A stretch of DNA of 64,000 nt from Moorena sp. SIOASIH. GTDB taxonomy: Bacteria; Cyanobacteriota; Cyanobacteriia; Cyanobacteriales; Coleofasciculaceae. The notes beneath the pieces are model-generated. The model ran no database searches. It had not been told where the DNA came from and was given only the letters and a program-made list of their open reading frames with translations. The DNA lies in the NCBI RefSeq assembly GCF_010671925.1, contig NZ_JAAHIH010000005.1, forward strand, positions 868,001-932,000, in the 5' to 3' direction. A program made the translations under genes and the position numbers. Below, in pieces: positions 8,937 to 17,271 of the stretch (position 1 is the first letter of the stretch; each line of letters opens with the position of its first letter).

Positions 8937-9983
8937 TTAATCCTTAATCCTTCCTGCTACCGGAATCCTAAGGAGAGCATCCTTGACCCCATGGCGCTTC
9001 TGATGCCATTGCCAGGCGTGGGACAAGATGGTGTTGATATGGGAATATTGGGGATACCAACCCAGAAGTTGTCTGGCTTTGTCACTACTACCGACCAAAG
9101 CGGGGGGATCACCAGGACGGCGATCGCATTCTATAGCTTTGATGTTTTGTTTTGTGACAAGTCTGGCTGCTTCAATGACTTCTTTGACTGAGAAGCCGTT
9201 GCCATTGCCTAAGTTAAAGATTTCACTATCCCCACCCTTTAACAAATAGTCCAACCCCAAAACATGAGCAGAGGCTAAATCCTGGACGTGAATATAGTCC
9301 CGAATACAAGTTCCGTCAGGTGTGGGATAATCGGTACCAAAAATGGAGATGGACTCCCGTTTACCTAAAGCAGTGAGCAGTACTAAGGGAATAAGGTGGG
9401 TTTCGGGGGTGTGATCTTCCCCTAGCCTACCCTCTGGGTCAGCACCAGCGGCATTAAAATAGCGGAAGGTTACGGATTTTAAATCATAGGCGGTATGGAA
9501 ATCCGATAGAATCCGCTCTACCATTAATTTACTCGCCCCATAGGGATTAATTGGGTTTTGGGGATGATCTTCTGGAATCGGTACAGTTTTTGGTACCCCG
9601 TAGGTAGCACAGGTAGAGGAAAAGACCAATTTCTTAATAGATGCTGCTACCATAGCTTCCAGGAGTGTTAGTGTCCCGGTTACATTATTACGGTAATATT
9701 TAGCAGGGTCAGTTACGGACTCTCCTACATAGGCATAGGCAGCAAAGTGCATTACTGCACTGATATCATAGTGGCTAAAAAGATTGTCGAGTAATACCCG
9801 GTCATTGGTATCACCGACAACTAGCTTCACCTTTAGAACGTCTTCGACTATGTCTCGATGACCATAGACTAAATTGTCTAGAACCACCACTTCGTAGCCA
9901 GCTGCCAAGAGTGCTAATACAGCATGGGAGCCAATATATCCGGCTCCCCCTGTAACTAGCACAGTTGCTTTGGATTGCGACAC
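8937..9983 (-). CDS. galE: UDP-glucose 4-epimerase
   Basis: A 348-residue extended short-chain dehydrogenase. It shows the NAD-binding VLVTGGAGYIGSH at residues 8-20, LDNLVYGH, the active-site serine region SSTCATYG and the catalytic YGASK (about 148-152). The RYFNAAGADPEGRLGEDH and GDPPALVGSS segments are typical of GalE. The enzyme interconverts UDP-glucose and UDP-galactose, feeding glycolipid and exopolysaccharide synthesis. The ATG at 9983 fits the family start. It is on the same strand as the upstream-lying glycolipid genes but about 1.2 kb of repeats separates them, so co-transcription is not implied. Confidence 0.95.
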   Translation of the reverse strand: MSQSKATVLVTGGAGYIGSHAVLALLAAGYEVVVLDNLVYGHRDIVEDVLKVKLVVGDTNDRVLLDNLFSHYDISAVMHFAAYAYVGESVTDPAKYYRNNVTGTLTLLEAMVAASIKKLVFSSTCATYGVPKTVPIPEDHPQNPINPYGASKLMVERILSDFHTAYDLKSVTFRYFNAAGADPEGRLGEDHTPETHLIPLVLLTALGKRESISIFGTDYPTPDGTCIRDYIHVQDLASAHVLGLDYLLKGGDSEIFNLGNGNGFSVKEVIEAARLVTKQNIKAIECDRRPGDPPALVGSSDKARQLLGWYPQYSHINTILSHAWQWHQKRHGVKDALLRIPVAGRIKD

Positions 9984-10430
9984 TTTAATACCTCGCTAGT
10001 CTAGATTTTTGCTTTTACCAAATTATTCCCTGGGATAGCTTGTAATTCCGCAAAATTTGGTACAATAGTAATCCCATTAGGAGATGCCAGATTTGATTTG
10101 GTGATGCTTAAACCTAATTGTGACGCAATAGTCAAGCTGATTAATTATGCCGCTTAATTATTTTGGCTTCAAGCCCCACGTCCTAGCGGTAAGGGGGGTG
10201 TGGGATTCAATGCCTGTCAGACGCCCTTTGACAACAATTAAAACAAGATCCCATCGATCAGGATGCTCACGACGGAGTGCTTATATACTCTGGGTAAGGT
10301 AGTATTTCTGAGATAATCACAACCAAGTTGGATGGCTTCACGAAACCCTGAGGGTAATAACAAAGGCTTGGTTGTCATCCCACACTTTCGAGATAGCAAA
10401 GTGTGGGTGGTTATCACTGTGCGTCCCTAA
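9984..10430. other. Non-coding stretch with hairpins
   Basis: No gene recognised. It includes a strong stem-loop at 10380-10408 and a GC-rich partial palindrome around 10173-10205 (GCCCCACG ... GTGTGGG). A non-coding RNA is possible but nothing matches a family I know. Confidence 0.4.
10380..10408. repeat. Stem-loop CCCACACTTT...AAAGTGTGGG
   Basis: A 10-base perfect stem with a short loop (CGAGATAGC), lying just past the 3' end of the minus-strand small gene at 10431. No T-run follows on either strand, so it is not a clear intrinsic terminator. Confidence 0.6.
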
Positions 10431-10712
10431 TTAACTAACTTGATAATCAACTAATTTCACACGACCAGTCTGAACATTATCAAATATCCGATTAATCTGG
10501 TGGCGTTCTGCGTCGTTTATATTGTAATCGCAGAGGAAGGCACTCGTCAGCTGTAAATACTCTTGACGGCTCAATTGACCCCTGGTAATCATCTGGTTTA
10601 CCATTGTCTCTATGTCCAGGTTGGATTGGCGTTCAGGTGTAGACCCCACAGATTTATGGTTTAGTCGGTGGGAAATCAAAAATGGCGATTCTGGGGATAG
10701 AGCGATTTTCAT
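10431..10712 (-). CDS. Conserved cyanobacterial hypothetical protein
   Basis: A 93-residue protein. Residues 33-90 (IETMVNQMITRGQLSRQEYLQLTSAFLCDYNINDAERHQINRIFDNVQTGRVKLVD) have the pattern of a small cyanobacteria-wide family of helical proteins with L(S)R..Y..L.SA.L.D...... E...I.RIFD..Q.G..K.VD. Function is unknown. The N-terminal 30 residues are low-complexity and may not be conserved. The ATG at 10712 is followed by a reasonable frame, and the gene stands alone. Confidence 0.6.
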   Translation of the reverse strand: MKIALSPESPFLISHRLNHKSVGSTPERQSNLDIETMVNQMITRGQLSRQEYLQLTSAFLCDYNINDAERHQINRIFDNVQTGRVKLVDYQVS

Positions 10713-10964
10713 GATTATTTAGCACCTCTGTGTAATTCAATCGAGCCAACCTTAATGGTTAGGGTCAAAGGAAGTATTTCGAGTAAAGAATAAATTTTGA
10801 TGGTAGAAAAGACAGTTGACTAGGAACCTCCTTGACCATTTACTCTCTGTTTATTCTCTGTACCAGGCAAGCTGGCAGTATCTTTACCCGTTTACTTTTA
10901 TCATGACACCGCCATTAAAAGCAAGATATCACAGCAAAGAAAGAAAAAAACGACTTAATTATTA

Positions 10965-12179
10965 ATGCTACCGACTGATTTGCTAATTAGTAGACAAAAT
11001 GGCGAAGAAATCATTCCCAAACGGTTGCTGATTAACAATCAGACCTGTGCTATGGCAGCTGAGTTAATCCACTGCTTTATTGAGGCTACTGGTAGTACCC
11101 AAGGGGAACTAGACCGTAAGTTGTCCGATTGGGAAGGAGATAGCCCTGACTACCGGGTTAAACGAGGTTTAGCCCATATTCTTAAAACGAGCTTCAGTAC
11201 CTTTGAAGTTGTTAGCCCCATAGACCCTAAGGAACTCCGGCAACGAGTCTTTGCCCTGGCGGCTCAATCTGTTCCTAGTCGCCAGGCAACTCAAGAGACT
11301 CTAGAAAGCGTGAGCACTGCTTTATCTAAGGAATTAAACCAGGAAGTGTTACCTGAGCAAATTTCTAAAGGACTTTATGCGGATTTACACGAAAATCGTA
11401 TTCTGACTCAGTTCGATCACCCAGCACCAGAGGCATTACTACATCGCTATAATTTATCTCAAGTCCAGGGTATTTTTTATCGGGCATCTCAGATGACTCT
11501 GAATGCTCACCGGAATGTTCCAGGGGAGTATAAGCTCTTAATCCGCTATTTGAAGTTGTTTCAGCTGATGACCTACATTGAAGGGGATGCGGATCATGGC
11601 TTCACGATTACTATTGATGGACCGACTAGTTTATTTAAGCCGAGTACTCGCTATGGTTTAGCGATCGCAAAACTGATTCCAGCCTTACTACACGTTACTA
11701 AATGGAGTCTCAAGGCTACGTTACAAAGCCGTGACCCTTACAGCGGTACGATCAAGACGGGGCATTTTAGCCTTAATGACCGCTGTGGCTTGGTGACTCA
11801 CTATCCCCCTGGTAAACCCTACGACAGTATGTTAGAAGCTTCCTTTGCTAAGCGTTGGGAATCTCAGAAAACTGAGTGGGTGTTAGAGCGAGAAGTGGAT
11901 TTAATTCCTATTCCTGGTAGTGTGATGGTGCCCGATTTTCGGATTGTTCATCCTGATGGGCGAAATTTCCTATTAGAAATTATTGGTTACTGGCGTCCAG
12001 AGTATTTAAGAAAGAAATTCGCTCAGGTGCGCAAGGCCGAATGTGACAATTTGATTCTGGCGATTTCGGAACGGTTAAATTTGGAGAAAGCTGGGGTTAC
12101 GGTGAAGAATTTGCCAGCTCAAGTTGTTTGGTTTAAGGATAAACTTTCACCGAAAGCTGTGTTGGAGCTTTTGCAATAG
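10965..12179 (+). CDS. DUF790 family protein (Bax1-type nuclease homologue)
   Basis: A 404-residue protein of the DUF790 family, whose archaeal member Bax1 is a structure-specific nuclease acting with the XPB helicase. Supporting segments are the N-terminal LPTDLLISRQNGEEIIPKRL, the central FDHPAPEALLHRYNLSQVQGIFYRA, and the C-terminal nuclease-like core PDFRIVHPDGRNFLLEIIGYWRPEYLRKK (about 325-355). That core offers the acidic residues of a PD-(D/E)xK-like site. The ATG at 10965 gives the expected start. No XPB-like helicase is in the window, so its partner, if any, is elsewhere. Involvement in DNA repair is inference from the family. Confidence 0.85.
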   Translation: MLPTDLLISRQNGEEIIPKRLLINNQTCAMAAELIHCFIEATGSTQGELDRKLSDWEGDSPDYRVKRGLAHILKTSFSTFEVVSPIDPKELRQRVFALAAQSVPSRQATQETLESVSTALSKELNQEVLPEQISKGLYADLHENRILTQFDHPAPEALLHRYNLSQVQGIFYRASQMTLNAHRNVPGEYKLLIRYLKLFQLMTYIEGDADHGFTITIDGPTSLFKPSTRYGLAIAKLIPALLHVTKWSLKATLQSRDPYSGTIKTGHFSLNDRCGLVTHYPPGKPYDSMLEASFAKRWESQKTEWVLEREVDLIPIPGSVMVPDFRIVHPDGRNFLLEIIGYWRPEYLRKKFAQVRKAECDNLILAISERLNLEKAGVTVKNLPAQVVWFKDKLSPKAVLELLQ

Positions 12180-12209
12180 TTTGGGAAAAGGCACAGTTGT
12201 TGAGGGTTA

Positions 12210-12310
12210 TAGCAGGGAGCAGGGAGCAGGGAGTAGGGAGTAGGGACTTCGGAGCAGGGAGTAGGGAGTAGGGACTTCGGAGCAGGGAGTAGGGAGTAGG
12301 GAGTAGAAAG
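12210..12310. repeat. GGGAGTA/GGGAGCA heptamer array
   Basis: A run of GGGAGCA and GGGAGTA heptamers broken by GGGACTTCGGAGC. It is followed at 12313-12339 by the GCGCGAGACCGCGCTGCATCAAGAC repeat that also occurs near 15833, 30897 and 34895. Confidence 0.85.
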
Positions 12311-12369
12311 CAGCGCGAGACCGCGCTGCATCAAGACAGAGGTAATAAAATTGGATTTACCTGATTAGG

Positions 12370-12633
12370 ATGAAAAACGCTATAATTACAGGTTTAGGGG
12401 TGTGGCGGCACAAACACTCTAAATGGTATCGCTTTTTTGTGCGTTACATCGAAGGCAAAGAAGTTGAACAAAGATGCGACGCATTCCCCCACCTGGCCGT
12501 AGGCCACGCTAAGCGAACGTCCAGGTGGGGGTTAAGGAGCAAGCTGCTGATGTTTACTAAAAGCTGGAACACAAATTATTCGTTCGCCAAGCGTCGGCTT
12601 TGCCGAATTGTCGTCTCATCTTTTATAGATTAA
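12370..12633 (+). CDS. Unrecognised short ORF upstream of tnpB
   Basis: An 87-codon frame (MKNAIITGLGVWRHKHSKWYRFFVRYIEGKEVEQ...). The first 35 residues look protein-like. The rest is made from two genomic palindromic repeats (12491-12529 and about 12579-12610), which probably entered an older sequence. It could be the left end of the TnpB element rather than a gene. I cannot assign a function. Confidence 0.25.
   Translation: MKNAIITGLGVWRHKHSKWYRFFVRYIEGKEVEQRCDAFPHLAVGHAKRTSRWGLRSKLLMFTKSWNTNYSFAKRRLCRIVVSSFID
12491..12529. repeat. CCACCTGG...CCAGGTGG palindrome, left of tnpB
   Basis: CCACCTGGC ... CCACGCTAAGCGAACGT ... CCAGGTGG. A near-identical palindrome in the same orientation lies at 14044-14083 at the 3' end of tnpB. 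Confidence 0.8.
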
Positions 12634-12665
12634 AATATTAAATACAGGAGAGTTTGTTAGAAAGC

Positions 12666-14114
12666 GTGAAAACGCCGACCAAAGTCATACGAACTGACAA
12701 ATGGCAACTTAATGTGACTCTCGATCAAAGAATACTGTTCGGTGAGACAATTAAGGTGTATCGTCAAGCTTGTCGGTATTTGGTCGGAATCATTTATACT
12801 CATTGGTCTGAGCTAGGGGGTTTAACAGCAGATCAGTTAACTCCTGCTGTTGAGCAGTTAATGCATCAAACAGCCAAACGTCCTAATATCAAGTATCCTC
12901 AATTTAACAAAACTTTTTACAAATTCCCTAGCTACTACCGTCGTGCTGCGTTCGCGAAGCGTCGGCTACGCCGAATCGCTTTTGCAGCGGGTCTTGTTAG
13001 TAGTTTTGTAACTCGTTACAGGGAATGGCAATCGGGTATCCGAAAGAGACGGGACAGCAAGCCTCCAAAGTTAAATGCAGATACTGGCTGTTACCCCGCT
13101 TTGTACAAAGGTCAGTGTTATAAGCTTCACGGCTTTGACCAAGTCGAGATCAAAGTTTTCAACGGTTCTGACTGGGTTTGGACTGTGGTTCAAATCACTG
13201 GTTTAAGGGAACGCCATCAGGTAGCCACCAATAAAATGATGTCTCCTTCGTTGGTTTTCAATGAAAGAGTTTGTCATTTATCAGTTCCATTTACTTGTAA
13301 ACCAGAAAAACGTAAACCAGAGGCTAATGTAACTGCCGTAGATTTAGGAATTAATACTACTGCAACAATAGCGGTTGTCACTCATGACGGCACTGTAATC
13401 CACCGCGAGTTTATTCACCCGGGGAGAGACATAGACCGTAGGGACAAGCGACTAAAATCCGTATCGGTACGGGCATCTAAAACGATGGGAAAAGGTGGAA
13501 AACTTCACAAAGGATTCTGCTCCAAGACCTACCAAAAATGTCGAAGAATCAATAACCAGATTGGCCATACTGTTTCCAAGCGAATTGTTGAGATTGCTGA
13601 AAAGTTTAATTCATTAGCCATCGTATTTGAGAACCTCAAAGGATGGAAGCCAAAGGGTGGACGAAAGCGATCCAACCTACGGCAAAGATTTCATGGATGG
13701 CTCAAGGCAAAAATTCGCGACTTCACGGAAATGAAATGGGCGGAACTAGGCGGCAAAATCGTAGAAGTTGTAGCAGCTTACACTTCAAAACTTGCTTATG
13801 ATGGTTCTGGTACGGTTAAGAGAAATTCCCAAAAATACTCCCTAGCTACTTTCTCATCAGGTAAGCGCTTTAATGCAGATCTTAATGGTGCTTACAATAT
13901 TGGTGCTAGAGGTGTGTTTAAGCTCACTCGCAGAAATGACGGTGAGGGTCGTTCCAGTAAAAACTCTGGACGACCGCCTAGAAGCTGGGCCTGTCTATGT
14001 GATCTTTGGGCAACGGTTAGTCCTAGAGCGCGCATAAGACACCACCACCTGGCTATCGCCACGCTACGCGAACGTTCAGGTGGTGGAAGCTTCATGATTA
14101 TCCCAGGTAGTTAA
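12666..14114 (+). CDS. TnpB-family RNA-guided nuclease (IS200/IS605 OrfB)
   Basis: About 480 residues with the TnpB RuvC triad: D in VTAVDLGINTTATIAVV, E in LAIVFENLKGWKPKGG, and D in FNADLNGAYNIGARG. TnpB proteins are RNA-guided DNA endonucleases of IS200/IS605 elements. The usual four-cysteine zinc ribbon between RuvC-II and -III is absent; the segment reads AAYTSKLAYDGSGTVKRNSQ, as in a cyanobacterial subgroup. A GTG at 12666 sits about 13 bases after an AGGAGAG; a TTG at 12654 is an alternative but too close to it. Two genomic palindromes lie inside the frame: one encodes FAKRRLRRIAFAA near residue 100 (12951-12981), the other the tail after ARIRHHHLAIA. No TnpA is adjacent. The extended C-terminus overlaps antisense HNH remnant sequence, so the native stop may have been lost. 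Activity is doubtful. Confidence 0.85.
   Translation: MKTPTKVIRTDKWQLNVTLDQRILFGETIKVYRQACRYLVGIIYTHWSELGGLTADQLTPAVEQLMHQTAKRPNIKYPQFNKTFYKFPSYYRRAAFAKRRLRRIAFAAGLVSSFVTRYREWQSGIRKRRDSKPPKLNADTGCYPALYKGQCYKLHGFDQVEIKVFNGSDWVWTVVQITGLRERHQVATNKMMSPSLVFNERVCHLSVPFTCKPEKRKPEANVTAVDLGINTTATIAVVTHDGTVIHREFIHPGRDIDRRDKRLKSVSVRASKTMGKGGKLHKGFCSKTYQKCRRINNQIGHTVSKRIVEIAEKFNSLAIVFENLKGWKPKGGRKRSNLRQRFHGWLKAKIRDFTEMKWAELGGKIVEVVAAYTSKLAYDGSGTVKRNSQKYSLATFSSGKRFNADLNGAYNIGARGVFKLTRRNDGEGRSSKNSGRPPRSWACLCDLWATVSPRARIRHHHLAIATLRERSGGGSFMIIPGS
14044..14083. repeat. CCACCTGG...CAGGTGG palindrome, right of tnpB
   Basis: Partner of the palindrome at 12491-12529, carrying the same GCCACGCTACGCGAACG core. It lies inside the 3' end of the tnpB frame. 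Confidence 0.8.
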
Positions 14115-14917
14115 ACCACCTTTGCTAAAAGGATGAATATGATCAGCTTTAAGCTCTTTAAATCCTTTGGGTCCTCGAAATAACCTGTGACACAGAGGAC
14201 AGACATATCCATTTAACTCGCTATTAAAATTCTGCCTAAAGTAAGCTTATTTCCAAGTTAAAGGAAACGAATATCTTGACCAGAAAGAGGAGTTTATCCT
14301 TCGTTGATTCGTCTCAATATTTATAGCAGGGTAAACGCATCTAATTTGCTTATTCCTATATCTAGTGTTTTAATAATTAAATAAACACTAGATATATAAA
14401 ATTCATTCTCAACAAGCGCAATGATGCTGGGTTTATTGAGAACTCCACCAGGTTTATTGACAAGATTCGTTTACCGTGATATTTATAGCTTAGTTTGTAA
14501 CTCTATATTTTTAGTAATATAAATTATAGTGAGCATATAGTTTTTAAATATATTTTGTAGTATTTCTTCCAATTCACTGTATTTTTTGCCCCTATATATA
14601 TAAGCGTATGGTAGAATATATTTAATAGTTTTGTTATCACTAATCGAAAAATAGTTATCAGCAAAACTTCTAATAGTTTGGAGTCGTTTTTTTTAATCAA
14701 CTACTTCGTATTTTCGGGTATCATCTTCACAAAACAATAAACATTGAATAGTAAGGTTGTTAAGAATAGACTCAATAAAAAGTGATTTTTTTATAAGGTT
14801 CCATTGATTAGCATGGTAATCAGGAATATAGACACGCCCTTTTTTTAACCTAGCCAAGATTGTCTGTACACTTTCGCTTTTAACTCTTATTTTGTCTTGT
14901 ACTAGAGGTTCAACCAT
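14077..14917 (-). pseudogene. Decayed DUF262-HNH restriction-type endonuclease
   Basis: The first 74 codons (14917 down) read VKSESVQTILARLKKGRVYIPDYHANQWNLIKKSLFIESILNNLTI...FFCEDD-like KYEVVD, the start of a DUF262 (GmrSD/DndB-like) nuclease. An in-frame TAA falls exactly at the family's catalytic DGQQR motif, which reads D-stop-KKR. After it the same frame continues RLQTIRSFADNYFSISDN ... KYSELEEILQNIFKNYMLTIIYITKN, then two more stops and NKPGGVLNKPSIIALVENEF. Further on, 14242-14077 encodes an HNH domain: YVCPLCHRLF ... LKADHIHPFSKGGLTTWDN. It ends where the TnpB gene begins to overlap. It is a clear pseudogene of a modification-dependent restriction or defence gene, perhaps disrupted by the TnpB element. 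Confidence 0.8.
14358..14398. repeat. AT-rich inverted repeat
   Basis: TATATCTAGTGTTT and AAACACTAGATATA form a 14-base perfect stem around a 12-base AT loop. It lies in the middle of the decayed DUF262-HNH gene and may be an insertion. Confidence 0.75.
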
Positions 14918-15069
14918 ACAAGCTCCTTCTGATTCTTTTAATCACTACTGGAGGGATACTTTCCTAGGTGATAGCTATATAGTTCCCTGTTAACATTCCG
15001 AACTAACAGGATTAGCTGTAGCAACCCAAAATATTCCCCATGCCCAGCAGAAAATCAGCCCTAACCCCT

Positions 15070-15148
15070 GGGTGGTGCGTTACGGGACGGGCTGTTCTAG
15101 GCGCGAACAGGTGGAAAATCAGCGCGAGCCCGTCCCTAATGCACCCTA
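15070..15148. repeat. GGTGCGTTACGGG...CCCTAATGCACC dispersed inverted-repeat element, copy 1
   Basis: Ends GGTGCGTTACGGGACGGGCTG and GCCCGTCCCTAATGCACC are inverted repeats around a GCGCGAA core. A second copy lies at 41156-41234. Confidence 0.85.
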
Positions 15149-15157
15149 CGGACTGGA

Positions 15158-15352
15158 TTATTCCTTCAAAGGTGTATCAAAGATCACCACATGGTTGAAA
15201 TTGGGCAGCAAACGCTGAAGAGCTTGCTGATAAGCTTCCGCATCACTGCGCCGATTAAATCGCGCTACAGTTATCCGTTGCATCTTGGGTAGGTGTCGAA
15301 TGACACACCACGGTTTTAAGCGGTCTCGGTAAGTTTGTCGAGTTGATATCAT
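15158..15352 (-). CDS. Small conserved protein, paralogue of 58227-58436
   Basis: A 64-residue basic protein. It shares with the 58-kb protein the pattern RL.PW.V.R.LPKMQR..VARF..RSDAE...QAL.RL.P.....V.IFD over nearly its full length. I do not recognise a named family. The arrangement of beta-strand-like VIRHLPKMQRITVARF, helix SDAEAYQQALQRLLP and strand HVVIFD suggests a compact alpha/beta fold. The ATG at 15352 is supported by the alignment with the paralogue. Both paralogues have hairpins in the leader. It is divergent from the XRE regulator gene at 15485. Confidence 0.7.
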   Translation of the reverse strand: MISTRQTYRDRLKPWCVIRHLPKMQRITVARFNRRSDAEAYQQALQRLLPNFNHVVIFDTPLKE

Positions 15353-15373
15353 ATTGTTAAATACCCCATTTTT

Positions 15374-15434
15374 ATGGGTTGTTTTAGGAAAGGCGATCGC
15401 CCAGTAGTTTTGCGGCCTCTTGGGTGATCGCCGA
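15374..15434 (-). promoter_or_regulatory. Leader hairpin(s) upstream of the small conserved gene
   Basis: On the minus strand GGCGATCACCCA pairs with TGGGCGATCGCC (11 of 12) around a 17-base loop. A smaller CCCAT-AAAA-ATGGG hairpin lies closer to the start. The region lies in the divergent promoter space with the XRE gene, so it could act on RNA or as an operator. One arm contains a GCGATCGC octamer. Confidence 0.4.
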
Positions 15435-15484
15435 ATACTCTATTAACTATTAAATATGTAGTTGCGTAGTTTGTCAAGTCCAAA

Positions 15485-15697
15485 ATGGGATTAATTAGGT
15501 TACGAGTTCGAGAATTAGCGGCGGAGAAGGGTTGGACGTTGAAAGAAGTTTCCGATCGTTCCGGAGTAACCTATAGCACTGTGGCTAGTTATGCCCGACG
15601 TGACGCCATGAGTATGACGGATTTTACAGCAATTCTGAAGCTAGCCCGGGCCTTTGATGTTATGGTTGAAGATTTGGTAGAGGTTATAGAGGAGTAG
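15485..15697 (+). CDS. XRE-family helix-turn-helix regulator
   Basis: A 70-residue Cro/CI-type DNA-binding protein: LRVRELAAEKGWTLKEVSDRSGVTYSTVASYARRDAMSMTDFTAILKLARAFDVMVEDLVEV. This is a complete five-helix HTH domain with recognition helix VTYSTVASYAR and nothing else. It is divergent from the 64-residue gene, with about 130 bases between them, so it may control it. The stop codon opens straight into a GGGAGTA heptamer array. Target unknown. Confidence 0.88.
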   Translation: MGLIRLRVRELAAEKGWTLKEVSDRSGVTYSTVASYARRDAMSMTDFTAILKLARAFDVMVEDLVEVIEE

Positions 15698-15960
15698 GGA
15701 GTAGGGAGTAGGGAGTCGGGAGTAGGGAGTCGGGAGTCGGGAGTCGGGAGTCGGGAAAAGCGGGAAATGGGGAGAATTATCCCGGAAATTATTGTGTATT
15801 TTGATACATATTTTGAGTAATTTATACGTAGCGATGCAGCGCGGTCTTGGGGATTTACCCCACTCGCTATTGCATCAAGACAATAAAAGTACCTACTCGC
15901 CCCTTTGTAAAAAACCCCACACCCCACACCCCACACCCCACACCCCACACCCCACACCAC
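15692..15960. repeat. Heptamer arrays and GCGATGCAGCGCGGTCTTGG repeat
   Basis: GGGAGTA/GGGAGTC heptamers (15692-15757), then the repeat GCGATGCAGCGCGGTCTTGG ... CTCGCTATTGCATCAAGAC (15833-15881), then CACACCC heptamers (15919-15958). No gene. Confidence 0.8.
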
Positions 15961-16095
15961 TTGTGATCAAAATTGCGATAGTTTGCAGATACTCCCATAA
16001 CAAACATGGTAGGTTTACTGGATTGGGGAAAACTTAGCAACAAAAGGCATGAAATTGTTTTCTATGCTTTTTGAAACTCTAACCACTTAAGAAGA

Positions 16096-17271
16096 TTGAA
16101 ACTCGGCAAACCTTACTTCCTTAAATTCGTTTTTCCTAGCTTATCAGTGATGGATCGCTACATCGCTGCTGAACTCATCCCACCGTTTCTATTTGGTGTT
16201 GGCGGGTTTTCATCTATTGGTGTGGCTGTGGGTAGCCTGTTTGATATGGTAGTCAAAATCACTGAGTTAGGACTATCTTGGACAATTGCTGCCCAAGTCG
16301 TGCTCTTAAAGTTTCCTGAGTTTATGTCCTATGCCTTACCCATATCAGTACTGCTGGCTACACTAATAGCATATTCTCGCTTGAGTAATGACAGTGAGTT
16401 AATTGCCCTGCGCAGCTGCGGTGTGAGTTTATACCGACTGGTTGCCCCTGCTCTGGTTCTCAGCCTAATTGTCACAGGAATCACTTTTCTCTTCAATGAA
16501 TTAATTGTTCCAGCCGCTAACTACCAGGCAACTATAACATTAGAAAAAGCTCTTAATCAGGAAAAATCCTCTTTCGAGGAAAACGGTATTCTGTATCCAG
16601 AGTATCAGACTTTTACCCAACCCAATGGCACAACTACTCAGACACTCAAACGCTTATTCTATGGAAATCGATTTGATGGTCAGAGCATGAAAGAGCTGAC
16701 TGTCTTGGAGTGGTCTAATCAGGGTAAGTTGAAGAAAATTATTCTATCGGAATCAGCCCTTTGGAATTATAAGCAAAATACCTGGGATTTTTTCCATGGG
16801 TCAATTTATTTTATTAGTCCTAATACCTCTTTCCAGAAAATAGTAACCTTTGATCATCAACAAATCCCATTTCCTAGAGCACCCCTTGATTTAGTCACTA
16901 AAGCCCGTGACCCTTATGAGATGAATATTATTCAAGCCATAGAAATGATTCACTTGCTTAAGGGAGCTGGCGATCGCAAAAAACTCCGGATGCTGCAAGT
17001 GCGGATGCAACAAAAAATTGCTTTTCCATTCATTTGTATAATCTTTGGCTTAGTAGGAGCAAGCATCAGTATTCGACCTAAACGAATTAGTAAAGGGACT
17101 AGCTTTGGGGTCTGTTTAATCGTAATTTTTGGCTACTACTTACTGAGCTTTGTAATCGGAGGTTTCGGTATAGCGGGAATTCTCTCCCCAATTGTAGCTG
17201 CCTGGTTACCTAATCTATTTGGTTTCGGAGCAGGAGGATGGTTATTGTTGCGATTGGAGGGTAATGGTTGA
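16096..17271 (+). CDS. LptF/LptG-family permease
   Basis: A 391-residue inner-membrane protein of the LptF/LptG (YjgP/YjgQ) family, part of the ABC machine that extracts lipopolysaccharide and passes it to the periplasmic bridge. The N-terminus (VMDRYIAAELIPPFLFGVGGF, then three hydrophobic helices) and C-terminus (three helices from KIAFPFICIIFGLVGA) flank a periplasmic beta-jellyroll of about 170 residues. ALRSCGVSLYRL matches the cytoplasmic coupling region. The frame begins with TTG at 16096; an ATG at 16150, eighteen codons later, matches the usual cyanobacterial start and may be the true one. Cyanobacteria usually have one such gene, so F versus G is not assigned. Confidence 0.88.
   Translation: MKLGKPYFLKFVFPSLSVMDRYIAAELIPPFLFGVGGFSSIGVAVGSLFDMVVKITELGLSWTIAAQVVLLKFPEFMSYALPISVLLATLIAYSRLSNDSELIALRSCGVSLYRLVAPALVLSLIVTGITFLFNELIVPAANYQATITLEKALNQEKSSFEENGILYPEYQTFTQPNGTTTQTLKRLFYGNRFDGQSMKELTVLEWSNQGKLKKIILSESALWNYKQNTWDFFHGSIYFISPNTSFQKIVTFDHQQIPFPRAPLDLVTKARDPYEMNIIQAIEMIHLLKGAGDRKKLRMLQVRMQQKIAFPFICIIFGLVGASISIRPKRISKGTSFGVCLIVIFGYYLLSFVIGGFGIAGILSPIVAAWLPNLFGFGAGGWLLLRLEGNG

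Noticed and set aside
9984-10430. tRNA or other known RNA gene
   Set aside because: Hairpins are present but no cloverleaf, TTC-arm or known RNA motif could be made out.
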